Origin: Nocardia nova
Lineage (GTDB): Bacteria > Actinomycetota > Actinomycetes > Mycobacteriales > Mycobacteriaceae
Direction: 5' to 3'
Assembly (NCBI RefSeq): GCF_002933465.1
Contig: NZ_PSZE01000030.1
Location: 1 to 64,000 of the forward strand
DNA: 64,000 nucleotides
A model generated the notes under the pieces. It saw only the letters and a program-made list of their open reading frames with translations. It was not told where the DNA came from and made no database searches. Position 1 is the first letter of the stretch. Each line of letters begins with the position of its first letter. Below are positions 17,523 through 25,789 of the stretch, one piece after another. The position numbers and the translations under genes were made by a program.

Positions 17523-17560
17523 CGGTGGATAAGGAACTCCTCAAAGTTCCGCTACCACCG
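17523..17560 (+). other. Two-segment hairpin in the gltB leader
   Basis: CGGTGG (17523-17528) pairs with CCACCG (17555-17560), and GGAACT (17533-17538) pairs with AGTTCC (17545-17550) over loop CCTCAA. A symmetric 4x4 internal loop (ATAA/GCTA) separates the two helices. This looks more like a designed RNA element than a chance stem. Confidence 0.45.
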
Positions 17561-17752
17561 AGCACCCGACTACGACATCGAAGCGGGTGGACAACTGGAG
17601 AGTTTGACTGCACGGGATGACCATCAGCGCCGCTGGTCGCCGCAACGTCCGGACGCAGTCTAGGCGGAGGCGTTTCGACGAGGGCCATCGGAAGAAGGCA
17701 TCGAAATCGAAGGCCTCTTCGTTGAAGGCGCCTATTTCTTGAAGGCAGAGGC

Positions 17753-20700
17753 ATGACGCAACTTCCTGGCCACCGCGGCGAGCCGCGAATTGGACACCGG
17801 TCACCGGGTCGAATTGGTCTGTATGACCCGGCGAACGAGCACGACTCCTGCGGTGTCGCGTTCGTCGTCGACATGCATGGCCGTCGTAGCCGCGACATCG
17901 TCGACAAGGCTATTACGGCACTGCTGAACCTGGAGCATCGTGGTGCTGCGGGTGCGGAACCCAATTCCGGTGACGGTGCGGGCATCCTGATCCAGCTCCC
18001 GGACAAGTTCTTCCGGGCCACGCTGGCCGAGAGCGGCGCCGCGTTCGAGTTGCCGCCGGAAGGCTCCTACGCCACCGGTATCGCATTCCTGCCGCAGGCC
18101 CGTCGTGAGGCCGCCCGCGCCTGCTACCGGGTCGAGAAGATCGTCAAGGAAGAGGGCCTGGCCGTTCTGGGCTGGCGCGAGGTGCCGATCGACGAATCCT
18201 CCCTGGGTGCGCTGTCGCGTGACGCCATGCCGACGTTCCGCCAGCTGTTCATCGCCTCGCCCGCCGATTCCGCCGAGCAGCTCAGTGGAATGGATCTGGA
18301 GCGGCGTGCCTACGTCGTGCGCAAGCGGGTCGAGCACGAGCTCGGCAAGCAGGGCGCCGGCGAGGGTGCGGTCGGCCGCGAGACCGTCTACTTCCCGAGC
18401 CTGTCGGGTCAGACCTTCGTCTACAAGGGCATGTTCACCACCCCGCAGCTGCGGGCGTTCTACCTGGATCTGCAGGACGATCGGGTGGAGTCGGCGCTGG
18501 GCATCGTGCACTCGCGCTTCTCGACCAACACCTTCCCGTCCTGGCCGCTGGCCCACCCGTTCCGCCGCGTCGCACACAACGGTGAGATCAACACCGTCAC
18601 CGGTAACGAGAACTGGATGCGTGCGCGTGAAGCGCTGCTGAACTCCGAGATCTTCGGCACCGACAGCGAGGGCAACAACCGGCTGGAGAAGATCTTCCCG
18701 GTCTGCACCCCGGGCGCCTCCGACACCGCGCGCTTCGACGAGGTGCTGGAACTGCTGCACCTCGGTGGCCGCAGCCTGCCGCACGCCGTGCTGATGATGA
18801 TCCCGGAGGCCTGGGAGCGGCACGAGTCGATGGACCCGGCCCAGCGCGCCTTCTACCGCTACCACTCCATGCTGATGGAGCCGTGGGACGGCCCGGCCTC
18901 GGTGTGCTTTACCGACGGCACTGTGGTCGGCGCGGTGCTGGACCGCAACGGTCTGCGCCCCTCGCGTATCTGGGTCACCGAGGACGGCCTGGTCGTCATG
19001 GCCTCCGAGGTCGGCGTGCTCGACATCGAGCCGTCGAAGGTGGTCCGCAAGGCCCGTCTGCAGCCCGGCCGCATGTTCCTGGTCGACACCTCGCAGGGCC
19101 GCATCATCAGCGACGACGAGATCAAGTCGCAGCTGGCCGCCGAGCAGCCGTATCAGGAGTGGCTCGACGAGGGCATCATCAAGCTCGCCGAGCTGCCCGA
19201 CCGCCCGCACGAGCACATGTCGCACGACCGCGTGCTCATCCGTCAGCAGATCTTCGGATACTCCACCGAGGAACTGAGCCTGCTGATCTCGCCGATGGCC
19301 AAGACCGGCGGTGAGGCGCTGGGTTCGATGGGCACCGACACGCCGATCGCCGTGCTGTCCTCGCGTCCGCGCCTGCTGTTCGACTACTTCGCGCAGCTGT
19401 TCGCCCAGGTCACCAACCCGCCGCTGGACGCGATCCGCGAGGAGGTCGTCACCAGCCTGCGCAGCACCATCGGTCCGGAGGCCGACCTGCTGCATCCGGG
19501 TCCGGAGTCCTGTCGTCACATCACACTGACCCAGCCGATTCTCGACAACGACGAGCTGGCCAAGCTCGTCCACATCAACGACGACGGTTTGCGGCCCGAA
19601 CTGCGTTCGGTGGTCGTGCGCGGCCTCTACTCGGTGAAGAAGGGTGGCAAGGGCCTGCGCAAGGCACTGGAGGCGATCAACGCCCAGGTGTCGGCCGCCA
19701 TCGACGGCGGCGCGCGGATCATCGTGCTGTCCGATCGCGAATCCAACGAGAAGCTGGCGCCGATTCCGTCGCTGCTGCTCACCGCGTCGGTGCACCACCA
19801 CCTGGTGCGCGAGCGCACCCGTACCAAGGTCGGCCTGGTCATCGAGGCAGGTGACGCCCGCGAGGTACACCACATGGCCATGCTGGTCGGCTTCGGCGCG
19901 GCCGCGATCAACCCCTACATGGCCTTCGAGTCGATCGAGGACATGCTCGAACGCGGCGCGCTGGAGATGCCCGGCAGCACCGGCGACAAGGCGGCCGACT
20001 ACGCCGCGGCCGTCAAGAACTACAACAAGGCGGCCGGTAAGGGCGTGCTGAAGGTGATGTCCAAGATGGGCATCTCCACCATCGCCTCCTACCGCGGCGC
20101 CCAGCTGTTCCAGGTCGTGGGTCTGTCGCAGGAACTCTGCGACCAGTACTTCACCGGCCTGACCTCGCCGCTGGACGGCATCGGCCTCGACGACATCGCC
20201 GCCGAGGTCGCCGCCCGCCACCGGATCGCCTTCCTGGAGAACCGCACCGAGCGCGCGCACCGCGAGCTCGAGATCGGCGGTGAGTACCAGTGGCGGCGCG
20301 AGGGTGAGTACCACCTGTTCAACCCGGACACGGTGTTCAAGCTTCAGCACGCGACCCGCTCGGGTCAGTACTCGATCTTCAAGGAGTACACCAAGCTGGT
20401 CGACGACCAGTCCGAGCGCTTGGCCTCGCTGCGCGGCCTGTTCAAGTTCAGGACCGAGGGCCGGCACGCGATTCCGGTCGAGGAGGTCGAGCCCGCCAGC
20501 GAGATCGTGAAGCGCTTCTCCACCGGCGCGATGAGCTACGGCTCGATCTCGGCGGAGGCGCACGAGACCCTCGCCATCGCGATGAACCGCCTCGGCGGCC
20601 GTTCCAACTCGGGTGAGGGCGGCGAATCGCCGGCTCGCTTCGAGCCGGAGGACAACGGCGACTGGCGGCGCAGCGCGATCAAGCAGGTGGCGTCGGGTCG

Positions 20701-22441
20701 CTTCGGTGTGACTGCGCACTACCTGACCAACTGCACCGACATCCAGATCAAGATGGCCCAGGGCGCCAAGCCCGGTGAGGGCGGTCAGCTGCCCGCGCAC
20801 AAGGTGTACCCGTGGGTCGCCGAGGTGCGGCACTCGACGCCGGGTGTCGGCTTGATCTCGCCGCCGCCGCACCACGACATCTACTCGATCGAGGATCTGG
20901 CCCAGCTGATCCACGACCTGAAGAACGCGAATCCGCAGGCTCGGATTCACGTGAAACTTGTCGCGGAGCCGGGTGTCGGGACGGTCGCGGCTGGTGTGTC
21001 GAAGGCCCACGCCGACGTCGTGCTGATCTCCGGCCACGACGGTGGTACCGGCGCCTCGCCGCTGACCTCGCTCAAGCACGCGGGCGGACCCTGGGAACTC
21101 GGCCTGGCCGAGACTCAGCAGACCCTGCTGCTCAACGGTCTGCGCGATCGCATCGTGGTGCAGGTCGACGGCCAGATGAAGACCGGCCGCGACGTGCTGA
21201 TCGGCGCGCTCCTCGGTGCCGAGGAGTACGGTTTCGCGACCGCTCCGCTGGTGGTCTCCGGTTGCGTCATGATGCGCGTCTGCCACCTCGACACCTGCCC
21301 GGTCGGCGTCGCGACCCAGAATCCGGTACTGCGCCAGCGCTTCACCGGTAAGCCCGAATTCGTCGAGAACTTCTTCATGTTCATCGCCGAAGAGGTCCGG
21401 GAGCTGCTGGCCTCGCTGGGTCTGCGTTCGCTCGACGAGGCCATCGGCCGGGTCGACCTGCTCGACACCACCAAGGCCAAGGAGCACTGGAAGGCGAGCA
21501 AGCTGGATCTGTCGCCCATCCTCGACGATGTCGAGACGGCGTTCATGTACCAGGACCGCCGCTGCACCAAGACGCAGGACCACGGCCTGGACAAGGCGCT
21601 GGACAACCAGCTCATCGCCCAGGCGGCGGATGCGCTCGAGCGCGGCAAGCCGGTCAAGTTCGAGACCAAGATCACGAACGTGAACCGCACGGTCGGCACC
21701 ATGCTCGGCCATGAGGTGACCAAGCTCTACGGTGGCGCCGGCCTGCCCGACGACACCATCGACATCACCTTCACCGGTTCGGCGGGCAACAGCTTCGGCG
21801 CGTTCGTCCCGGCCGGTATCACCCTGCGGGTGTTCGGTGATGCCAACGACTATGTGGGCAAGGGTCTTTCGGGCGGGCACCTGGTGGTGCGGCCGTCGCT
21901 GAACGCGCCGGAGTCCTTCGTCGCCGAAGAGAACATCATCGCGGGCAACGTGATCCTGTTCGGCGCCACGAGCGGTGAGGCATTCATCCGCGGTGTGGTC
22001 GGCGAACGGTTCTGCGTGCGCAACTCGGGCGCCACCGCGGTGGTCGAGGGCGTGGGTGATCACGGCTGCGAGTACATGACCGGTGGCCGGGTCGTCATCC
22101 TCGGCGAGACCGGGCGCAACTTCGGTGCCGGTATGTCGGGCGGTATCGCCTACATCTACAACCCGAACGGCACGTTCGAAGCCAACCTCAACACCGAGCT
22201 GGTGGATATCGAACCGCTCGAGGGCGAGGACTTCACCTGGCTGCGCGACGTGGTCGCGAGCCATCGCGACGCGACGGGTTCGGCGGTGGCCGAACGCATC
22301 CTGAGCGATTGGTCGCAGCAGGTGAACCACTTCGTGAAGGTTATGCCTCGCGACTACAAGAAGGTGTTGCTCGCCATCTCCGAGGCTGAGAAGGCCGGGC
22401 GGGATGTCGACGAGGCGATCATGGAGGCCGCACGTGGATAA
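17753..22441 (+). CDS. gltB: Glutamate synthase (NADPH) large subunit
   Basis: Makes glutamate from 2-oxoglutarate and glutamine-derived ammonia. 1562 residues in the usual order: a propeptide of 32 residues; catalytic Cys33 of the class II glutamine amidotransferase (HDSCGVAFV); a central domain; the FMN-binding TIM barrel (FSTGAMSYGSISAEAHETLA, GHDGGTGASPLTS) with 3Fe-4S cysteines in SGCVMMRVCHLDTCPVGVAT; and the C-terminal GXGXG beta helix. The ATG at 17753 has GAAGG seven bases before it. It is followed by gltD after a 191-bp repeat spacer. The last bases, including GGAGGCCGCACGTGG, are duplicated just before gltD. Confidence 0.97.
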   Translation: MTQLPGHRGEPRIGHRSPGRIGLYDPANEHDSCGVAFVVDMHGRRSRDIVDKAITALLNLEHRGAAGAEPNSGDGAGILIQLPDKFFRATLAESGAAFELPPEGSYATGIAFLPQARREAARACYRVEKIVKEEGLAVLGWREVPIDESSLGALSRDAMPTFRQLFIASPADSAEQLSGMDLERRAYVVRKRVEHELGKQGAGEGAVGRETVYFPSLSGQTFVYKGMFTTPQLRAFYLDLQDDRVESALGIVHSRFSTNTFPSWPLAHPFRRVAHNGEINTVTGNENWMRAREALLNSEIFGTDSEGNNRLEKIFPVCTPGASDTARFDEVLELLHLGGRSLPHAVLMMIPEAWERHESMDPAQRAFYRYHSMLMEPWDGPASVCFTDGTVVGAVLDRNGLRPSRIWVTEDGLVVMASEVGVLDIEPSKVVRKARLQPGRMFLVDTSQGRIISDDEIKSQLAAEQPYQEWLDEGIIKLAELPDRPHEHMSHDRVLIRQQIFGYSTEELSLLISPMAKTGGEALGSMGTDTPIAVLSSRPRLLFDYFAQLFAQVTNPPLDAIREEVVTSLRSTIGPEADLLHPGPESCRHITLTQPILDNDELAKLVHINDDGLRPELRSVVVRGLYSVKKGGKGLRKALEAINAQVSAAIDGGARIIVLSDRESNEKLAPIPSLLLTASVHHHLVRERTRTKVGLVIEAGDAREVHHMAMLVGFGAAAINPYMAFESIEDMLERGALEMPGSTGDKAADYAAAVKNYNKAAGKGVLKVMSKMGISTIASYRGAQLFQVVGLSQELCDQYFTGLTSPLDGIGLDDIAAEVAARHRIAFLENRTERAHRELEIGGEYQWRREGEYHLFNPDTVFKLQHATRSGQYSIFKEYTKLVDDQSERLASLRGLFKFRTEGRHAIPVEEVEPASEIVKRFSTGAMSYGSISAEAHETLAIAMNRLGGRSNSGEGGESPARFEPEDNGDWRRSAIKQVASGRFGVTAHYLTNCTDIQIKMAQGAKPGEGGQLPAHKVYPWVAEVRHSTPGVGLISPPPHHDIYSIEDLAQLIHDLKNANPQARIHVKLVAEPGVGTVAAGVSKAHADVVLISGHDGGTGASPLTSLKHAGGPWELGLAETQQTLLLNGLRDRIVVQVDGQMKTGRDVLIGALLGAEEYGFATAPLVVSGCVMMRVCHLDTCPVGVATQNPVLRQRFTGKPEFVENFFMFIAEEVRELLASLGLRSLDEAIGRVDLLDTTKAKEHWKASKLDLSPILDDVETAFMYQDRRCTKTQDHGLDKALDNQLIAQAADALERGKPVKFETKITNVNRTVGTMLGHEVTKLYGGAGLPDDTIDITFTGSAGNSFGAFVPAGITLRVFGDANDYVGKGLSGGHLVVRPSLNAPESFVAEENIIAGNVILFGATSGEAFIRGVVGERFCVRNSGATAVVEGVGDHGCEYMTGGRVVILGETGRNFGAGMSGGIAYIYNPNGTFEANLNTELVDIEPLEGEDFTWLRDVVASHRDATGSAVAERILSDWSQQVNHFVKVMPRDYKKVLLAISEAEKAGRDVDEAIMEAARG
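22423..22437 (+). repeat. 15-bp direct repeat, left copy (inside the gltB end)
   Basis: GGAGGCCGCACGTGG lies in the last codons of gltB (Glu-Ala-Ala-Arg-Gly before TAA). An identical copy stands at 22622-22636, 199 bp away, where it supplies the gltD ribosome-binding site and GTG start. Confidence 0.9.
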
Positions 22442-22447
22442 CGTGGG

Positions 22448-22617
22448 ACGCGTGCGGGACGCACGGACGGTCCTGAGAGGCGAAACGCCCGGCGACCACA
22501 TGAATAAGGCGAGACGCGTGCGGGACGCACGGACGGTCCTGAGAGGCGAAACGCCCGGCGACCACATGAATAAGGCGAGACGCGTGCGGGACGCACGGAC
22601 GGTCCTGAGAGGCGAAA
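22448..22617 (+). repeat. 66-bp tandem repeat array (2.6 copies) between gltB and gltD
   Basis: Copies start at 22448, 22514 and 22580; the third stops after 38 bases. The units appear identical. Each unit has a hairpin CGTGCG-GGA-CGCACG, and a second helix GGTC...GACC that encloses GGCG-AAA-CGCC. The 66-base period is a multiple of three and one frame stays open (22 residues per unit), but that frame fits neither gltB nor gltD. I believe related repeats occur elsewhere in Nocardia genomes, but that is from memory and unchecked. Confidence 0.9.
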
Positions 22618-22621
22618 ATAC

Positions 22622-22636
22622 GGAGGCCGCACGTGG
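22622..22636 (+). repeat. 15-bp direct repeat, right copy (gltD start)
   Basis: Second copy of GGAGGCCGCACGTGG. Its GGAGG is the Shine-Dalgarno and its final GTG plus the next bases start gltD, with six bases between. Together with the copy at 22423 it brackets the 66-bp repeat array like a duplicated insertion site. Confidence 0.9.
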
Positions 22637-24102
22637 GTGATCCACAGGGATTTCTGAAGCACACCAGCCGCGAACTGCCGACTCGGCGTCCGGTACCCCT
22701 GCGCCTGATGGACTGGAAAGAGGTCTACGAGGAGAACTACTCTCACCAGACCCTGCAGACCCAGGCCAGCCGCTGCATGGACTGCGGCATCCCGTTCTGC
22801 CACAACGGCTGCCCGCTGGGGAACCTGATTCCCGAGTGGAACGACCTGGTCTACCGGGATCGCTGGCGCGAGGGCATCGACCGTCTGCACGCGACCAACA
22901 ACTTCCCGGAATTCACCGGGCGGCTGTGCCCGGCGCCGTGTGAGGCGTCGTGTGTCCTCGGTATCAACCAGGACCCGGTCACCATCAAGCAGGTCGAGGT
23001 CGAACTCATCGAGAACGCCTTCGACGAGGGCTGGGTGCAGCCGGTCTATCCGACCCGCCTGACCGGCAAGAAGGTCGCGGTCGTGGGTTCGGGTCCGGCC
23101 GGTCTGGCCGCGGCCCAGCAGCTGACCCGCGCCGGCCACACCGTCACGGTGTTCGAGCGTGACGACCGCATCGGTGGCCTGCTGCGCTACGGCATTCCGG
23201 AATTCAAGATGGAGAAGCGCTTCATCGACCGCCGCCTGGCGCAGATGGAGGCCGAGGGCACCGTCTTCAAGGCGGGCGTGAATGTCGGTGTCGACATCAC
23301 CGCCGAGCAGCTGCGCGAGCAGTTCGACGCGGTGGTGCTCGCGGGTGGTTCCACCATCGCGCGGGACCTGCCGATTCCGGGTCGCGATCTGGACGGCATC
23401 CACCAGGCGATGGAATTCCTGCCGCTGGCCAACCGGGTTCAGCTGGGCGATCCGGTCGCCGACGAGGAGGGCCTGCCGCGGATCCACGCGAAGGGCAAGA
23501 AGGTCGTCATCATCGGTGGCGGTGACACCGGCGCCGACTGCCTGGGCACCTCGCACCGCCAAGGCGCGGCCAGCGTCCACCAGTTCGAGATCATGCCGAA
23601 GCCGCCGGCCGAGCGGGCCGAGTCGACCCCGTGGCCGACCTACCCGCTGATGTTCCGGGTCTCCTCGGCGCACGAAGAGGGCGGCGAGCGCGTCTTCTCG
23701 GTGAACACCGAGCGGTTCATCGGTGCGGACGGCAAGGTCACCGGCCTGCAGGCGCACGAGGTCCGTAACGTCAACGGCCGCTTCGAGAAGGTCGAGGGCA
23801 CCGACTTCACCTTGGAGGCCGATCTGGTCCTGCTGGCGATGGGCTTCGTCGGCCCGCAGAAGCCGGGTCTGCTCGAGGATCTCGGCGTGGGCTACGACCA
23901 GCGTGGCAACGTCAAGCGCGGTAAGGATTTTCAGACCACCGTTCCCGGCGTCTTCGTCGCCGGCGATATGGGGCGTGGTCAGTCGCTGATCGTGTGGGCC
24001 ATCGCCGAGGGCCGCGCCGCCGCGTCGGCGGTGGACAAGTACCTCGAGGGCGAGACCGCGCTGCCGGCGCCGATCGCTCCGACGGCGGTCGCCCAGCGCT
24101 GA
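22633..24102 (+). CDS. gltD: Glutamate synthase small subunit
   Basis: Beta subunit, 489 residues, that passes electrons from NADPH to GltB. Seen: cysteines C48, C51, C56 and C60 in RCMDCGIPFCHNGCP, and a further set in RLCPAPCEASC, for the 4Fe-4S clusters; FAD-binding GSGPAGLAAAQQL; NADPH-binding IGGGDTGADCLGTS; and the C-terminal GDMGRGQSLIVWAI. The GTG start at 22633 (MGDPQGFLKHTSREL) has GGAGG six bases upstream, inside the 15-bp duplicate. The ancestral arrangement was probably an overlap of the gltB stop with this GTG. Confidence 0.96.
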   Translation: MGDPQGFLKHTSRELPTRRPVPLRLMDWKEVYEENYSHQTLQTQASRCMDCGIPFCHNGCPLGNLIPEWNDLVYRDRWREGIDRLHATNNFPEFTGRLCPAPCEASCVLGINQDPVTIKQVEVELIENAFDEGWVQPVYPTRLTGKKVAVVGSGPAGLAAAQQLTRAGHTVTVFERDDRIGGLLRYGIPEFKMEKRFIDRRLAQMEAEGTVFKAGVNVGVDITAEQLREQFDAVVLAGGSTIARDLPIPGRDLDGIHQAMEFLPLANRVQLGDPVADEEGLPRIHAKGKKVVIIGGGDTGADCLGTSHRQGAASVHQFEIMPKPPAERAESTPWPTYPLMFRVSSAHEEGGERVFSVNTERFIGADGKVTGLQAHEVRNVNGRFEKVEGTDFTLEADLVLLAMGFVGPQKPGLLEDLGVGYDQRGNVKRGKDFQTTVPGVFVAGDMGRGQSLIVWAIAEGRAAASAVDKYLEGETALPAPIAPTAVAQR

Positions 24103-24150
24103 GTCCCGGCCGGGAACGGCGCGAGCCGGCTGTCGAACAATCAAAATACG

Positions 24151-24190
24151 AGGCGTCCACGGGCTTTCGTGCCCGTGGACGCCTGTTTCT
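24151..24190 (+). terminator. Terminator after gltD
   Basis: A 14-bp perfect stem (24151-24164 with 24171-24184), six-base loop TTTCGT, then a T-rich tail GTTTCTT. It closes the gltBD transcript 48 bp after the gltD stop. Confidence 0.85.
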
Positions 24191-24319
24191 TCGCCCTGTA
24201 CTGCGGAAACGTGTACCCGCGTCTCAAACATCGGAAATCGGACGGGATTTCGAGCTCGGATGGCAGTTCCTCGGTGCCGCCGTTATCCTGAGCACCGGTA
24301 TGTCGTAAGTGCTCTTGGT

Positions 24320-24364
24320 CCGCGTCCGAACTCGTGTACGAGGTCCCGGACGCGGGCGGTTTTT
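24320..24364 (+). terminator. Orphan terminator-like hairpin upstream of the cutinase gene
   Basis: CCGCGTCCG (24320-24328) pairs with CGGACGCGG (24347-24355), with an inner stem CTCG-TGTA-CGAG; a TTTTT run follows at 24360-24364. It lies 130 bp after the gltD terminator and 100 bp before the next start codon. A TATCCT hexamer at 24284-24289 could start a transcript of about 70 nt that ends here. It is either a small RNA terminator or an attenuator in the cutinase leader. Confidence 0.55.
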
Positions 24365-24464
24365 GCTTCGCCGGGATTTAACCGCGCGGCAATGTGGCGG
24401 CGGCATCATCAGCGGCGAATACATATGGGGAGCCCCGGCGAGGGCTGGCTTGAACTGGAGCAGC

Positions 24465-25388
24465 ATGCGGTTGAAGAAGGTTGTCGCGGCCGCCGGGGCG
24501 GCAGTCGCGGTACTGGCTGGTATGGCAGTGTCGGGTACCGCGATCGGAAGCGGTTCCGCGAGTGCGGATCCCGGTTGCCCGAGCCTGTACGTCGTCGCGA
24601 TTCCGGGCACCTGGGAGACCGGTGATCACAAGCCCGACCACATGGTCGGCCCCGGCATGCTGTCGGGTGTGACGCGCGGTCTGCCGAGTTCGGCGGACGT
24701 CGACTACGTCAGCTACGCCGCGACCGCCTTCCCGTGGGAGGGCGATGTCTACGGCGCCTCCAAGAAGGAAGCGACCGACAACGCGCGCGGCCTCATCCAG
24801 GCGATGGCGGCCCGCTGCGCCGGTACGCACTACGCGATCGTCGGCTACAGCCAGGGTGCGGATGCCGCGGGCGATCTGGCCGCCGAGATCGGCACGGGCC
24901 TGGGCGTCGTTCCGCCGGACCGCGTTTCGGGTGTCGGCCTGATCTCCGATCCGCGTCGTTCGCCCACGGACGTCCAGGTCGGCCCGGTGGTCGGCGGCGC
25001 CGGCGCCGGTGGCCCGCGCGTGGGTGGATTCGGCTTCCTCAGCGACCGCGTCCGCACCATCTGCGCGGCCGGCGACCTGTACTGTTCCACCGAGGACACC
25101 GACTACGTCACCCGCTTCGCCGGGTTCCTGGCGCAGGCCTCCGGTGCGAGCGCGGCCAACCTGTGGCGCTACCAGCTCGAGGCGGGGTCGATCATCGGCG
25201 ACCTGATGGCGCACGGCGGTGTCGCGGCCCTGCAGTCGCAGCTCACCGACGACGCCAACCAGCAGCGGGTGGAACAGCTCGAGCACTTCTACCAGTCCGG
25301 CACGCACACCTCCTACGGCAGTTATTCGGTGGGCGGCGGCCAGACCGCGATCTCCTGGATGCACAACTGGATCGCCGGAATGGCATGA
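24465..25388 (+). CDS. Secreted cutinase-family serine esterase
   Basis: 307-residue exported alpha/beta hydrolase. The signal peptide MRLKKVVAAAGAAVAVLAGM continues to a likely cleavage after ASA (34). The cutinase domain has nucleophile motif GYSQG (Ser129), oxyanion segment VAIPGTWET, and a C-terminal acid/His region in RTICAAGDLYCSTEDTDYVT, with cysteines for disulfides. Cutinase-like proteins in this order hydrolyse lipid or polyester bonds; the mycobacterial Rv3802-type has thioesterase/phospholipase activity. The ATG at 24465 starts right at the signal peptide. It is preceded by a leader with a terminator-like hairpin, so expression may be attenuated. Confidence 0.86.
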   Translation: MRLKKVVAAAGAAVAVLAGMAVSGTAIGSGSASADPGCPSLYVVAIPGTWETGDHKPDHMVGPGMLSGVTRGLPSSADVDYVSYAATAFPWEGDVYGASKKEATDNARGLIQAMAARCAGTHYAIVGYSQGADAAGDLAAEIGTGLGVVPPDRVSGVGLISDPRRSPTDVQVGPVVGGAGAGGPRVGGFGFLSDRVRTICAAGDLYCSTEDTDYVTRFAGFLAQASGASAANLWRYQLEAGSIIGDLMAHGGVAALQSQLTDDANQQRVEQLEHFYQSGTHTSYGSYSVGGGQTAISWMHNWIAGMA

Positions 25389-25404
25389 GCCGGTGAGTCG
25401 CCCG

Positions 25405-25439
25405 TGAAGGCCACCTCGCATCGAGCGGGGTGGCCTTCA
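25405..25439 (+). terminator. Hairpin after the cutinase gene
   Basis: TGAAGGCCACC (25405-25415) pairs with GGTGGCCTTCA (25429-25439) over a 13-base loop, 16 bp past the stop codon. No T-run follows; the likely role is transcript end or 3' protection. Confidence 0.65.
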
Positions 25440-25730
25440 GCGTTCCGGGGATCAGCCGGCGGAGCCGGGTCGGCGGGAGCTGGGGCAGCTGCGGGCCGGC
25501 AGCCGGCTGGTTCTCCGGTCCGCGGTGGTCTGCAAGGTTTCGGCCTTTCGTCTGCGAAATATGGAGCCGCGCTGTGGGATTCGGACCGGGCGGCCCGGCG
25601 GCTCACGAGTACATCGAAACGCCCTCGGCTGGGACGGCGATGTTCGCGAACTGTGAATGAACTTCGAAGCGACCGGACACTGTGGCGCGGATCCCGTTCA
25701 CGACCGGTGAATCGGTGTCCCACACAGCGA
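25440..25730. other. Intergenic stretch without a recognisable gene
   Basis: About 290 bp between the cutinase hairpin and the terminator of the small secreted protein. Frames are open, as expected for GC-rich DNA, but none has a start signal, domain or plausible composition. Confidence 0.5.
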
Positions 25731-25764
25731 ACGAGGGCCGCTCCCGGAAGGGAGCGGCCCTCGT
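25731..25764 (-). terminator. Terminator of the small secreted-protein gene
   Basis: A perfect 15-bp stem (25731-25745 with 25750-25764) with tetraloop GGAA, 25 bp beyond the minus-strand stop at 25790. The U-tract is weak on both strands. Confidence 0.75.
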
Positions 25765-25789
25765 ATGTTCGTCGGCTGTGCGGCTCCGC

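Larger units (their letters stand above)
17035..17752 (+). other. 718-bp gap: gltB promoter and long structured leader
   Basis: No gene of normal size is visible. A TACACT hexamer at 17330-17335 could be the -10 of gltB, giving a leader of about 410 nt. The leader holds a possible micro-ORF (17363-17380, Met-Lys-Met-Pro-Arg, with GGAGGA three bases upstream), a 7-bp hairpin (17445-17465) and a two-segment hairpin (17523-17560). I found no GlnR- or AmtR-type box. Confidence 0.45.

Noticed and set aside
17035..17752. GlnR or AmtR operator before gltB
   Set aside because: I looked for GTnAC-n6-GAAAC and the AmtR motif on both strands by eye and found no acceptable match.
22448..22617. Insertion sequence between gltB and gltD
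   Set aside because: Only 170 bp with no transposase and no terminal inverted repeats; better described as a non-coding repeat element.
22404..22640. Small protein encoded across the 66-bp repeats (22-residue units)
   Set aside because: The frame is open only because the unit is 66 bp. It lacks its own ribosome-binding site, overlaps the gltB end and has an Arg-rich repetitive composition.
17801..22645. Very long open frame antisense to gltB (and similar ones opposite lysX, htpG and FhaA)
   Set aside because: High GC in third codon positions leaves antisense frames open. The translations are low-complexity with no domains, and the sense strands encode clear enzymes.
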